NCBI GenBank assembly: GCA_014706295.1
Contig: JACSVZ010000042.1
Coordinates: forward strand, 806,001-870,000
DNA: 64,000 nt
Direction of reading: 5' to 3'
Source: Lycocorax pyrrhopterus obiensis
Taxonomy: Eukaryota > Chordata > Aves > Passeriformes > Paradisaeidae
Positions 12,781 to 24,244 of this stretch are shown piece after piece; position 1 is the first letter of the stretch, and each line of letters starts with the position of its first letter. A program made the translations under genes and the position numbers. The notes under the pieces are model-generated. The model saw only the letters and a program-made list of their open reading frames with translations. It did not search any database and was not told the DNA's origin.

Positions 12781-12960
12781 GGCGGGAGCGGAGCGGAGCG
12801 GAGCGGAGCGGAGCGGAGCGCTCGGGTCGGTGCGAGCGGAGCGGAGCGGCCCCGGCAGCGCCGCGCGCTCCCCGCGCCAATCGGGTTCATTGAGGAGGTT
12901 CCCCCGGCCCCGGTGACGTGGCCGCGCCGCCGCTCCCCATTGGCTGAGCCGCGAGGGTGT
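12781..12960 (-). promoter_or_regulatory. HK2: HK2 promoter and 5' UTR
   Basis: The 180 bp upstream of the HK2 ATG is CpG-rich. It contains two CCAAT boxes (12,877-12,881 in plus orientation and 12,939-12,943 inverted) and a cAMP-response-like TGACGT at 12,914-12,919. Mammalian HK2 promoters are known for CRE and CCAAT/NF-Y elements in the same region, so the set fits. No TATA box was seen. The 5' UTR next to the ATG is a GGAGC pentamer repeat. Confidence 0.7.
12784..12850. repeat. GGAGC pentanucleotide repeat in HK2 5' UTR
   Basis: About seven perfect GGAGC units, a short unique spacer, then three more. On the coding strand this is a pyrimidine-rich GCTCC tract ending about 5 nt before the HK2 start codon. 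Confidence 0.9.
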
Positions 12961-13009
12961 GTGCCCGGCGCGCGCGGGAGGGGCGGGGCCGCCCGAGGCG
13001 GGGGAACCG

Positions 13010-14180
13010 GGGGGGCAATGGGGGGCAATGGGGGAGCAATGGGGGGCACGGGGGGGAAATGGGGGAGCAATGGGGGGCAATGGAGGGCAGGGGGAGGGCA
13101 CTGAGGGGGAACTGAGGGGGCACCGGGGGGGGCAATGGGGGAGCAATGGGGGACAGGGGGAGGGCACTGAGGGGGAACAGAGGGGGCACCGGGGGGGCAC
13201 TGGGTGGGCATTGGGAGGGCACTGGGGGTGCAATGGGGGACAGTGGGGAGGGCACTGAGGGGGAACTCGGGGGCACTGGGTGGGCATTGGGAGGGCACTG
13301 GGGGTGCACTGGGGTTGCACTGGGGGGTACACGGGGGGTGCACTGGGGGGTCAGTGGGGGGGACACTGGGGTTGCATTGGGGTACACTGGAGTGCACTGG
13401 GGGGTCAATGGGGGGGACACTGGGGAGGACACTGGGGGTGCGCTGGGGGGTCAGTGGGGGGGACACTGGGGTTGCATTGGGGGGACACTGGAGGTGCACT
13501 GGGGCAGTGGGGAGGCCAGGGGGAGGGCAATTGAGGGGGCATTGCGGGCGTTGGGGGTGCACTGGAGAGGTGAATTGGGGTGGGTACCGAGGGGGCTGGG
13601 AATGCACTGGGAATGCACTGGGAATGCACTGGGAAGGGCTGAAAGTGCACTGGGAGGGCACTGGGGTGCAGTGGAGGGGTGAATTGGGGGGGCACTGGGG
13701 GAGCCCTGGGGGTGCATTGGGGTGGGCACGGGGGTCCGGGGGTGCTCTAGGAGGGTGAATTGGGGGTCGGCACTGGGGGCCTGGGTGTGCATGGGGAAGG
13801 CGTATTGGGGGTGCACTGGAGGGACTGGGGGGGTACTGGGAGGGCTGGGGGTTGCACTGGGGTGGGCACTGAGGGGTCTGAGGGTGCAGTTGGGGGGTGC
13901 ATTGGGAACACTGGGGGGCCTGGGTTGTACGAGGGGTTCTGGGCATGCAGCGGGGGTTACTGGGAGGGTGCATTGGGGGTGCACCGAGGGGCTGTGAGTG
14001 CACCGAGGAGGGCACGGGTGGGCTGGGGGTGCACTGGAGGGGTGAATTGCGGGGTGCTGGGCGGGTGCATTGGGGGTGCACTGGAGGGGTGAATTGGAGG
14101 TCCATTGGGGTGCACTGGGGGTGCAGTGAGGGTGACCGGTGGGGGTCTTCTGGGGGGTTGGATTTGGGGTGCTCTGGGGG
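13010..14180. repeat. G-rich minisatellite upstream of HK2
   Basis: About 1.2 kb of degenerate GGGGGCACTGGGGGTGCACT-type units; the first 200 bp is a simpler GGGGGCAATGG variant. Units vary from roughly 10 to 30 bp. The lack of stop codons in the unit makes several long frames on both strands that are not genes. It starts about 230 bp upstream of the HK2 ATG, right behind its promoter. Confidence 0.92.
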
Positions 14181-17100
14181 TGCATCATGCGTGTGCCGCA
14201 GCCCGTTTGTGTGTCCGTGCCCGCAGCCGCCGCTCCCGCCCCGGTGTGCCCGGTGCTGTCACATGCGTGTGAACGTGCGCGGCCCTGTGCACCCGTCAGG
14301 TCGCATCCATCAGCCCGCGGCCCGTGGCGCTCGCTCCGACGCCCGCGTGTCCCGCTCCCCGTGCGCAGCCACGGACGGCGGGGGGTGCCCGCTGCGCCCC
14401 GAAAACCTTGGGAAGCATCGTTTGGAAGCATCACCGGGGCTGGGATCTGCCTCCACCACCCCGCCTTCCGCCTCGCCTCCATCCCAGCTCCATCCCGGCT
14501 CCATCCGGGAGTCCGAGGGCCGCAGCCGGGCGTTGGTGGCCCGGAGCCCTACGAGGGCCGCGGCACGTCCTGGCCCTCCGGAGCAGCTCCCGCTCCCCGC
14601 TCCCAGCAGAGCCGGTCCCAGCAGCCCTGGGGCAGGAGTTACCCAACCCGTCTGCCCGCTCCCGCCGCTTTCCCAACCAGTTCAGAGCAGCTCCGGCTCT
14701 TCTTGCCTTCACCCTCTCAAGAGTCCTTTCTACGCGGCCATTTACATCATTTTGGTGTTTTTGCTCAAGGAATTGTAACTCCATTTCAAAGGAAAGAGGG
14801 GGAGAAGCAACCAAAGCCAGAGCTCAGCCAATCCTGCTACCAGACACCTTTTCCTGGAGGATCCAGTCCCGCTGCACCCGCCATGAATCTGTCAGGCATT
14901 CCAGTTAAATCCGTGGATCGTGACCTGATGCATTTTAGGATTTGGACTCAATGATCCTTGTGGATCTCTTCCAACTAAGGATATTCCATTAATCTCTGTC
15001 ACTGCCCCTACATTTCAATTCACCCTCTGATCCAGCTTTTTTTTTTTTACCCCTAAAATGCCAAATTCTCCATGGTTAAGTTGAAATCAAAGCAGTGTTT
15101 GAGCCTAAAAATAGCTGGACACATCTGTCCGCCTTCCCCATCTGCCGCCAGCCTGGCTGGATGAAGGAAGCGACTGTCTGTGCAAAATGAGGGACCTGTC
15201 TCATCCTTCTGTCCCACAAAATCAGTTTATTCAGGGAAAATATTCCCCAAGACTCCATTGATTTGCCAGATAACACCCTGGTCAGGAAAAGACAGGAGGA
15301 GCTGGGCTCTGCTCAACCAGTTCCTCTAAATATAAAGTAATTTTTTTTAATTTGAGGTTTTTCAGTTGGTTTTGGAATTCCTTTCATGGAATAAAGCTCC
15401 CAATGGAAATCTTTTCAAGGCATCCCAGCTGCTTCCCAGCTCCACGTGGGCTTGTAATAATCTATCGGCATTTAATGCTGCGTTCCTTAGGAAAAGGAAG
15501 CGGCTGATTGCAGGGACTGGAGCTACAACCAGCTCTAATTTCTCTAATGTGATTCCTTAAGGACGGGTGATGCAGTAATAACAACGTTGGAGCGTGAGGA
15601 AGAGCCGTGCCCAGCGGCCGGAGCAGGGACGGAGCCTCCAGGAGCCCTGGGACCAGCCTGACCCACAGCACAGAGCAAAGCCCCCCATGGAGCGCTGCTG
15701 CTCCTGGGGACCCCCAGGAGACCGTTTGGAACCCACTGAGGGTCATGTCCCACTTTTATGCCAGGGAAACTGAGGCACGGGTGGGGATAGAGGAACTGGG
15801 AACCAGACCATCCAAGCACGGAGCAGCTGAGATGATCCTGGAGCTGGAGCTGCTCCAGGAGAGGCATGAACTCATCTGGGATCACCTGCCCCGTGATTCA
15901 TCACTCCAGCGCTGCTCCACATAGTTTCCAACGAGGTTTCATTGGACACGGACACACACATCCTCACGAACCCATCGGCACCAGGATGACACCGGTGACC
16001 AGTTATTGGCTTTGCCCTGTCACCCAAAGCACCGGAAACCTGGAACTTGGCTGGACCCAGCCCTCACACGGGGCCGGGAATAGAAAACCGGTCGGAGAAC
16101 TTTTCTTTCTTCGGCAGCCGCAGGACGAGCGCGTGACCTTGGGCTGAGCTGGGTGAAACAGCCTTTCCCCGGCTCTGCGGAGAGGGAGGGGGCTTGCCCA
16201 TCCCAAACTGCTCCATGAAGGGCGAGGGAGGGGAGGATTGTGCCCTGCCCGTGCCGGGGGTGGTGCGAATCCATCCATCCGTCCGTCCGTCCATCCCCCT
16301 GCTGCTCCTCTGCAGATCTCATAATGCTGGAGCGATTTCCAGCCCATCCCAAACCCCAGCTGCACCCCAAGGTCACCCCCCACAGCCACCCCTCCCCAAC
16401 ACAGCCAGAGTGATTCCCTGGGGGTCGGCTGGGTGTCCTTGGGCTGGGCCGCCCCAGCTCCCACAGCCTGGCTTCCCACCCCACTCGCCGGGCTAATCTC
16501 CACAGAACGGACAGAAAAGGGGAGATTAAATTAGATTAGCCAGAGCCGCCTAATTTTAGCGTCCTCACGTGTCACTGACACACTGCTCTGGCTCTTCCCT
16601 CACTCCCCCAACCCTGTGTGACCCTCAAAGCCACCAAGGCCACCAGTCAGGACAGGAGGGATCCAAAGGGGGTTTGTCTGGCTAGCGGCACCCAGAGATG
16701 GGTGTGAGTGGGTGGGCATGGAGGTCACTAGACCTGTGCCAGGAGGGGACTGGGGGTGATGGCCACCTTCTACAGGAGATGGCCATCCTTGGTTGGTGAC
16801 AGCCATCCTGGAGTGGTGCTGGCCACCCTCTATTAGTGACAGTCACTCTCTATCGGTGACAACCATTCGCCTCCAGTGATGGTCACAGTTCCTTGCTTGT
16901 GGCCACCATCCCTTTGTGGTGGCCACTCTCCACTGGTGATGGTGACCCTCAACCTTGGGATCATCTCCATCCCCAAGCAGCCCCCTCTACCCAGGGGGAA
17001 TTTTTAGTGGGACACTCCACACTGGCACATCCCGTTTTCCCCCTCCACTCCCAGCTCCTGCCCTGCATGTCCTGTTGCTGGCTATCGAATCACCACACCG

Positions 17101-18430
17101 TGAAGATGACATTGGCCTGCTCAGACCTCCCTCAGGGCAGTGCCAGCTCATCCAGCTGTGGAGGAGCCCGCCAGCTCCATCCAATGTCTCCTGATCCATT
17201 GGATGTTCCACGGGATCAGCCTCGTGACACCACAGGGAGAGGAGATGTCTGGCCCCTTCCATTCTCAGGAGTCACACTGTCCCCAACATCCCAGGAAGGT
17301 CCCCAACATCCCAGGAAGGTCCCAAAAGTCCCAGTCCAGTACCCAAAGCCTGGATGCTGGAGCTGGCAGGAGCTGTGGCAGGAAGGAAGGTGTCCCCAAA
17401 AGCCAGCATGGCCAAATGCGGGGAGAGCTGAGGACCATCCTGCACCCCAGAGAGGCTGTGCCAGGTGCCACAAAACCTGGCACAGGTCTGAGGTCAAAAG
17501 TCCCGGTCAGGACACAGGACCCTGAGTCACTCTGCCCTGGGATGAGCAACTCCCGCGTGTGGCACTTTCCCAATCACAGCGGAAAGGGGAGGTTTCTCCT
17601 GGGGCACTTTCCGTGGGCACCGCCACGTCCCACAGCGTGGGACACGCCACGTCCCTGATGCCACCAAACTGGAGCAGGGACACGAGCGGGACTGGGCAGG
17701 GAATGCTCAGTGCCAGGAGGTTTTCCCTCGCCTCTGCCATGGGACCCTCAACCTTTCTCCCAGCGCTGTGGGTGTGAGCAAGCAGGATCCCAGGGGTCTC
17801 ATCCGGGAGGGGGATAACCACCCTGATGGTCCTGTGCCACAGCCACACCCAGCTTGCACCGACCCCGTGAAATCCTTCCCACCCGATCGGAGGAAATCGC
17901 CCAAAACTTGGATTTGAGGAAGACGCAGGTGCACAGCTGTGACAGAATCCCACCCTTCAGTCCCGTGGTGTCCTGGCAGGGACCAGCGTCCACAGCAGTG
18001 TGGCAAAGCTACGTGCAGATGGATGTGCCTGCCAGCCCATCCTCGGGGTCTGGGTGAGGCACAGGGAAGAGCTGGCAAGGGAGAGAGGGGCTGGGAACCC
18101 ACCTCCTGCCCCTCCAAAATCCCAGCCGAAAGCCACGGCACTGCTGGTGGGCAGAGAAGGATTGAAACCCCCCAGGTCCCCCAAGTCCAGAACAATTCCT
18201 AAGTCCAGCCCGGAGCTCTCTCTGGGATACAGGAGCAGAGCTGGGCTCTCCCAGGACAGGGGTCTTCGCTCTCCACAAGCAGCATCTCCCTCGCTCCCTG
18301 ACAGAATGATCACAGCTCAAAGTCCCCAGTCACATGTATTTCCACCAATTCACTCTGATGGCAGAAAATCGCCCCAAATATTTCATCCCACTTTGCTCCG
18401 ACATCACCCCACCTGGTCGAGGCCAGTGAT
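14181..18430. other. Intergenic DNA between HK2 and FIGLA, first part
   Basis: It opens with a CpG-rich patch (about 14,200-14,720) that may be regulatory but shows no exon. It also contains the diverged CR1 fragment, a GTCC/ATCC run at 16,263-16,296, a degenerate 25-35 bp repeat based on GGTGATGGCCACCCTC (16,756-16,952), and a 20 bp perfect duplication (CAACATCCCAGGAAGGTCCC) around 17,283-17,325. I see no gene. Confidence 0.6.
14885..14992 (+). mobile_element. CR1-like 3' fragment (diverged)
   Basis: It contains GGACTCAATGATCCTTGTGG followed by CTCTTCCAACTAAGGATATT, which resembles the 3' end of another CR1 subfamily. It is short and diverged. Confidence 0.6.
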
Positions 18431-18611
18431 TTGAGACTCAACTCCCCTCCACCCTGCCATCACTTATTCCCCAGCACCCATCCCACGATCCCTTGACACC
18501 CACGGTTGCTCCCCTTTCACCCTTTGTGCCGCATCCATCACAGATCCTCATCCAAGTACAAGGAGCACAAACTCCCCCACAATCCCGAATCCAGGGTGAA
18601 AATTCCCTCAC

Positions 18612-18662
18612 CTGGGCGAAGCTTTTGCTGTCCATCCCGTTCTCTGTGTGCGTGGACGTCAT
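18612..18662 (-). CDS. Candidate alternative first coding exon of HK2
   Basis: Read on the minus strand, an ATG at 18,662 (A at -3) opens 17 codons, MTSTHTENGMDSKSFAQ, ending in CAG followed by the consensus donor GTGAGG. It leaves in phase 0, the same phase as HK2 coding exon 1, so it could splice in frame to HK2 exon 2. The frame is also open upstream to an ATG at 18,767, passing through a Ser-Gln run made by a TCTCAG hexamer repeat. Just upstream on the same strand lie a GATAAA element (18,760-18,765) and a CCAAT box (18,813-18,817), a promoter-like spacing. No other minus-strand exon is recognised between here and HK2. If used, it would replace the mitochondrial-binding helix, as the erythroid first exon of HK1 does in mammals. 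This is inference; it may be a chance frame or an exon of an unrecognised gene. Confidence 0.35.
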
Positions 18663-18687
18663 CCTTGGAGCATCCACCACGGTTTGC

Positions 18688-18729
18688 TGAGACTGAGACT
18701 GAGACTGAGACTGAGACTGAGACTGAGAC
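18688..18729. repeat. GAGACT hexanucleotide repeat
   Basis: About seven tandem GAGACT units. On the minus strand they keep one frame open as alternating Ser-Gln, directly upstream of the candidate alternative HK2 exon. Confidence 0.92.
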
Positions 18730-18739
18730 CTCGCCGCGC

Positions 18740-18830
18740 CGAGCTGGGGCTGGGAGGGCTTTATCATCTCTGATCCCTGCGGAGGAAGGCCCTGCGTGCC
18801 AGCGCCGAGGTCATTGGCTGGGCACTGCGC
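18740..18830 (-). promoter_or_regulatory. Promoter-like block upstream of the candidate HK2 exon
   Basis: On the minus strand: CCAAT at 18,817-18,813, then GATAAAG at 18,765-18,760 about 50 bp downstream, then GC-rich sequence leading to the ATG at 18,662. GATAAA could serve as a weak TATA or as a GATA-factor site. Supported only by motif order. Confidence 0.3.
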
Positions 18831-19904
18831 GGATGAAGACGGGATTTTAGCAGCAGTGGTGTAATCCCGGAGCCTTGGGATGAGAGTGATGGAGCTGTCT
18901 GGGATGAGATGCTCTGTGGAGGGTCTGGGCTCCTCCTGCCCCACACTGACACCCCCACGGAGGCGCACCCCGTTCTGCACCCCTTGGCACGGCAATAAGG
19001 AGCAGCCAGATCATGGATCAGCCCCGCATTGCTCTGTCCCTGTGGGGGTGAGCTCGCTTGCCCCCAGCCCAAATTTCAGTGCAGAGAGTTTTACTGAGGA
19101 ATCCTCTCTCCTTTTTCGCAGAGAGGGAAAATAAAACAGAAAAATCCCTGCTGAGGAGGGATGGATGTGTTCGGAGGGGCTGGGAGCCCTGAGGCGGAAC
19201 GAGTCCGTGCGGCCCCAAGCCTGCTGGAGACACATCATGCGTGTGCAAATGTGTGTTGCGTGTGAGGGCACACGTGGGACAGGGACACGTGGCCTCCCAC
19301 ATGGATCTGACCCGGCAAAGGGCTTAATTGGGATCTGCGGCATCTGCCATGGCAGCAGCGGTGGCTCCTGCGCTTGTGAGGAGCTTTGAGAGTCCTGGAG
19401 AATTCCAAAAACCCGGACGGGGGATAAAAGAGGGGGAAAAGAGCTGCCTGGCTCCTCCCCCACCCCGTGGGTCCGTGGGTCCATCCCTACGTGACAGTGG
19501 GCACGCAGGGCCCCCTCTCCCTGCTGCTGAGAGGAGCTGCCAGGCAAAGAGGGTTAAGGTTGAATCATTTATTAATTCTAACAGAGATTATCCAGCTTGG
19601 AGGGCCCAGCAGCACCAGCAGCCAGTGCTGGAGGGTTATCTGGGATGGGAAAGGCAGGAATTGCTGTCGGGGAGGAGGAGGATGGAGCTGCAGCCCCAGG
19701 TTTTCCCATCACAGAGAGGGACAGGCTTGAGAGAAGGGGTAAAGCTCGGATTTGGGAGCAGCAGGCTCCAGGCTGGGCTTAGGCACCACCTCTATGGGCT
19801 AAAGGTTAAGACCAGACCTAAATCTTAGTCCAGGTGCTGAGCTCAGCCCCAGCCCTTGGTCAGGTGCTGCATGACCTGGGGGAGCAAGGCAGAGCTGAGC
19901 TCCA

Positions 19905-20585
19905 GCCCTGGTCCCATCCCTGTCCCTATCCCACCCCTGCCCCAATCCCTGTCCCAGTCCCATTCCCATCCTCATCCCTGCCCTGTCCCCATCTCCATCT
20001 TCATCCCCATCTCAAACCTGCTCCCATCCCCATCCCTGCCACCATCTCTGTCTTGGTTCCTGTTCCCACTTCAACCCCATCCTGATCCATGTCCCCATAC
20101 CATCCTTGTCCCCGTCCCTGACACCATCCTTGTCCCCATCCTGGTCACTATCTCATTCCCAAACCCTTCTCCATCCCTGTCACTATCCCCATCTCAATCC
20201 TAGTCCCTATCCTGTTCCCTTACTCATCCCTGACCCCATCCCTGTCTTGGTTCCTGTTCCCATTTCATCCCCATTCTGTCCCCATTCCCATCTCTATCCC
20301 TGACACCATCGCTGTCCGCACTCTGGTCCTGTTCCATCCCCATCCCCATCCTCATTCCCCGTCCCTGTCCTCATCCCTATCCCCACCCTCATTCTCATCT
20401 CCATCCCTGTCACCATCTCTGTCCTGATCCCTGTCCTCGTCTCACCCTTGTCCTATCCCCATCCCCATCCCCGCCCCATCCCTTACACCGTCCTGATTCC
20501 TGTCCCGTCTCATCCCCAATCCTTTTCCTGTCCCAGCCCCTGTCCCTACCCATCCTCATCCCATCCCATCCCATCCTCATCCCAT
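19905..20585. repeat. CCCATCCCTGTC minisatellite
   Basis: About 680 bp of degenerate hexamer-based units (CCCATC, CCTGTC, CCTATC), ending in a cleaner CATCCCATCC run. Confidence 0.9.
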
Positions 20586-22599
20586 CCCAGGGCACATGGC
20601 CGTCGGTGACAGCCCAGGACTCATCCGGACCCTGGGACAGCCAGACCCCCACCCCGAGCTGTGCCCGCATCCACCTGCCTCATGACGGGGGTTTGGCAGC
20701 ACCTTCATCCAATGGAAACTTCTTTTATTTCCAAAATTCCTCTGCGCTCGGACGGGGAAAACTCCGGCTGCTCCAGGCTGGGATCCTCCCTCCGCCGCCC
20801 ACAGCTCGCACAAAGGCTCCTTCACCCGGGACGGACAGAGCTGCCTTTGTTCATCCCGCTCCGACCGCGGCCGGCACGGCAGAACCGGCACCGGCCCTCC
20901 GGCTGCGCCATCCGCTTCCCGGGAATCTCCAGGAATGAGGGAATCGGTGAACCGCGAGCGCTGGGTGGTGGGAGATGAGCGCTGGGGCATCGCTGCTCGT
21001 GCCGGATTGACTCCCTCCCACCAATGCCAGTAGGATTTTAGTCATTATTTGGGTTTAACCAAGCCGGGGTTGTTTAATATCCCCCTGGAATAACGGGTGG
21101 GGTTGAGGGGATCCAAGCGGTGCCGAGCCCCACAGCCCGGCTGTCCCTGCCGGAATCCTTGCCGTGCCAATAAATCCCTTTATTGTCTCTCCCGCCTCAT
21201 AGATAATCCAGGCATGGCGGGGGTGAGACCTGCCCCTTCCCGGCATGGGACTCCCGGGAATCTCGGTGGGTGGCCGGGACAATCCCCATCCCCCAGCGCC
21301 CCACCCCCTGCTCTTCATTACAAAAGGGGGATAAATAATCCCGTTTTAAGGAGGGGTTGGAGGAGCGAGCGCCTGGGACGCAGCAGGATGGCGATGCCCT
21401 CTAGGATGCCCCTGGGATGTCCCCGGGATGTCCCTCGGACCCCCGGACACTGCAGTGGGAACCTACCCAGCCACAAATCCTACAGCATCAACCCCGGGGC
21501 TGGACTGAGGGGCAAACGCAGCCTCTGGAAGTCCCTCACAAATATCCCCTCAGACTTCTGGGTGAGCTGGGAAAACTGAGCCAGGAGAGATCTCTATGTC
21601 TCACATGGGAGCACCGGGATATTTGGCAAAGAGAAGGCACCTGGGAGATGCGGTCCTGATGTCACCAGCAGCACCGATAGCAGCAGGAGAAGGGATTTCA
21701 CGGCTTTAATGACATGGAAGTTTTCCAGGAGCCTCCCTGTCCATATGGATATCTGCTCTCCCGCATTTCCCTACACTGGCAGCTGCGAGCCCATCCCCGG
21801 GCACCCAGAACCCGCTGGAAGCAGGATGGGGATCCTGGTGCCAACCCAGGCTCGACTCTCGGAGAGCTCAGGGAGCAGGTTACGAATGATGCCAGAAATC
21901 CCAGGATGCATCCCACAGAACAGGTGTCATGGGATGTGTTTGGCAGCACGACGAGGAGGAGGATGCAGAGGTGGAAGTGGCCGGAGGTGTTGCCACAGCT
22001 CCATAAAACCCCTGGAGTGTTTTATTCCCATTCTCCCCACCCATGGCCGGGATCCGGGCACCACGGAGCCGGCACGAGGCCGGCAGCTCTGGCAGGGACC
22101 CGACACTTCCAAGAGGTTTGGGACCACGCCAGGAAGGACTGGGTTTAATCCCATGCCAACAGCTGCCCCGGCCCCGGATTAGCCCTAGCACCGTCCCCTT
22201 CCCTGACCTTCCCAGGCCACCCCACCACGGTAACTGGAAACCCACGGGGCGTTTTTCCAGTCTCGTGATATTGGCAAATGTCAGATCCTTGATGGATCAC
22301 TGGCATTAGGGTGGGTGGCGTGGGGTGACCCCAAAGGGACGGAGACACCTGGATTTAGGGAGCATCCTGGGATGGGGTGTTGGGACCTGGTTGCTGCTCT
22401 GTCCATGCTCAGAGAGAGAAAATGAGAGGGATAAATGAGCCTGAGGGGTTGGAAAACAGCATTCCCAATGGGCATTCCCAAAACAGCACCCCCGGGGCTG
22501 CTGGGATGATGTTTCACAGGAGTTCAGCCTTTTCCAAGCTCCCATTCCTAACTGGGACCCCCCATCACCCTGCCCCCTCATAACTGTCACCCTAAAAAA

Positions 22600-22985
22600 C
22601 ACAACCCCTGAAAATTGAGGTCCCTAATAACAGTGACCCCAAAAAACAGTGACCCCTTAAAAATGTGGGCCCTAATAACTGTGACCCCTAAAAACCATGA
22701 TCCCTAATAACCCCAAATGCTAATAATTGTAACACCTAAAACTGTGACCCCTAATAACCCCAAACCCTATTAACTGTGACCCTTAATAACTGTGTCCCCT
22801 AATAACCCCAAACCCTATTAACCGTGACCCCTAATAACTGTGTCCCCTAATAACCCCAAACCCTATTAACTGTGACCCCTAAAAGGAGGTCACTAATAAC
22901 TGTGACCCCTAAACACCCTGACCCCCAATAACTGTGACTCCAAATAACCATGACACACCCAGTAACTGTGACCCTAAATAACCCC
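22600..22985. repeat. CTAATAACTGTGACCC minisatellite
   Basis: Tandem units of about 14-30 bp combining TAATAACTGTGACCCC and TAATAACCCCAAACCCTATT. Three longer units near 22,740-22,880 are nearly identical, which points to recent expansion. Confidence 0.92.
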
Positions 22986-24141
22986 AGCTCCCAATTCCTT
23001 CCTCACTGGCTCCACTCATTTCCCCTCAGGGCACAACCCCTGCAAACCCCATTTCCATCAGCCCCTTCTCCACCCCCACCCCTCATTTTTCCCCTCAATA
23101 TTTAATCCCCCTCCGTTCAACTTGGACCATTTCCCAGCTTTTCCCAACACAGAGAAGGAACAAACCCCAGCTGGGGGGTTCAACGTGTGGTGAACGCGGG
23201 TGAGCAGCTGGGCACAGACTCATTTTTGGGGTGACTTTACACCTCCCTGCCCTCAGATTAATTTGTCAGATACCGGAATTATGCCCAGATCGGGGCAGGA
23301 ATAATGGGATTATCCAGAGCCTGCTGCAGGATAGGGAAGCTCATTACAGAGCATTAAAGAGAAGAAAATTGGGTTTTTCTAAGTTCTTAGAAAAACCTCA
23401 ATTAACTTCCAGGTGCCTCTGAGGCTCATTTTAGGGACATTTAGGGGTTTCTTTAGAATTTGCTCTGCACCCTCACTCTCCTTATGGACACAGAATGAGC
23501 TTCCAGGATCCCGGAGCAGCTGGGGATGGTCTCCAGCCTCCACAGGTGCTTCCAGGTTTGGGGAAACTGAGGCAGGGCAGCCCCAACCCTGCACAGGGGA
23601 CACGTCACCACAGAGCACCCACTCCCTTCTGGAGCCCCCAAACCCCCCAGAAAAACCAGGATGAGCCCCCTTGGAGGCCTTTTCCCCATGAAAACACCAC
23701 AGGGGAGGGGGAAATCCATGCCGGCGGTGGGACTGGGATGAGGCTCCCCCCATGCTAGATAACCCAAAGTGACCTGACTTTCTGGAGGAAAAAGGGAGGT
23801 TTTACCATTTTTTTTTTTTTTTTCCAGCCTCCCTGAGTTTTGCAGCATGTCAGGGACTAACACTGCCACCTACCGAGCCAGGCCTCGTGGTATTAAATCT
23901 CATATTTCTGTTTTCCCCACCCAAAAGTGCTTCCCACGTTTTTAGGAACACACGAAGCCTCTCAAACCAGCCCACTTCTCTCTGGAGTGAATCCAGGTGC
24001 CCATCCGTGCCAGGCCCTCAAATGTCCCTCGGCGTGGTTTTGGGGGGCGTTTTTTGGGCTCAGGGCTTTGTGGCTACCAGGCTGGGATGGTGGGTGAGGA
24101 AACTGAGGCACAGCCAGGGCTCGTCAGGCTCGGACGGGTCC

Positions 24142-24174
24142 CACCTGTGCCTCGTTTGGTCCTGGATATTTAAG
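24142..24174 (+). promoter_or_regulatory. FIGLA: FIGLA core promoter
   Basis: A TATA-like TATTTAAG at 24,167-24,174 lies about 70 bp upstream of the chosen FIGLA ATG, with an E-box CACCTG at 24,142-24,147. That spacing would put transcription start near 24,200. Confidence 0.5.
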
Positions 24175-24244
24175 GCCCTTTTTCGTCAATTTCCCCCTCC
24201 TTTGAGTGTCAGCTCAGTGGGTGCAGCTTCGTTCCCTTTGTGGG

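Larger units (their letters stand above)
18831..24141. other. Intergenic DNA between HK2 and FIGLA, second part
   Basis: Apart from the two tandem-repeat blocks listed separately (19,905-20,585 and 22,600-22,985), this holds mixed sequence without a recognisable gene. A 166-codon open frame at 19,328-19,828 lacks splice or family signals. A poly-T run lies near 23,811-23,823. Confidence 0.55.

Noticed and set aside
13010..14180. CRISPR-like regular repeats
   Set aside because: Units vary in length and sequence with no unique spacers; this is a vertebrate minisatellite.
12508..14482. Several 180-440 codon frames on both strands upstream of HK2
   Set aside because: They are translations of the GGGGGCACTGG minisatellite (Pro/Gln/Cys or Gly/Trp repeats) with no splice or family support.
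18437..18611. Continuation of the minus-strand frame past the candidate HK2 exon
   Set aside because: After the GTGAGG donor the reading has no features of a protein; I treat only 18,612-18,662 (or from 18,767) as potentially coding.
19328..19828. A 166-codon plus-strand frame between HK2 and FIGLA
   Set aside because: No recognisable domain, no splice context, no nearby promoter; probably chance in stop-poor sequence.
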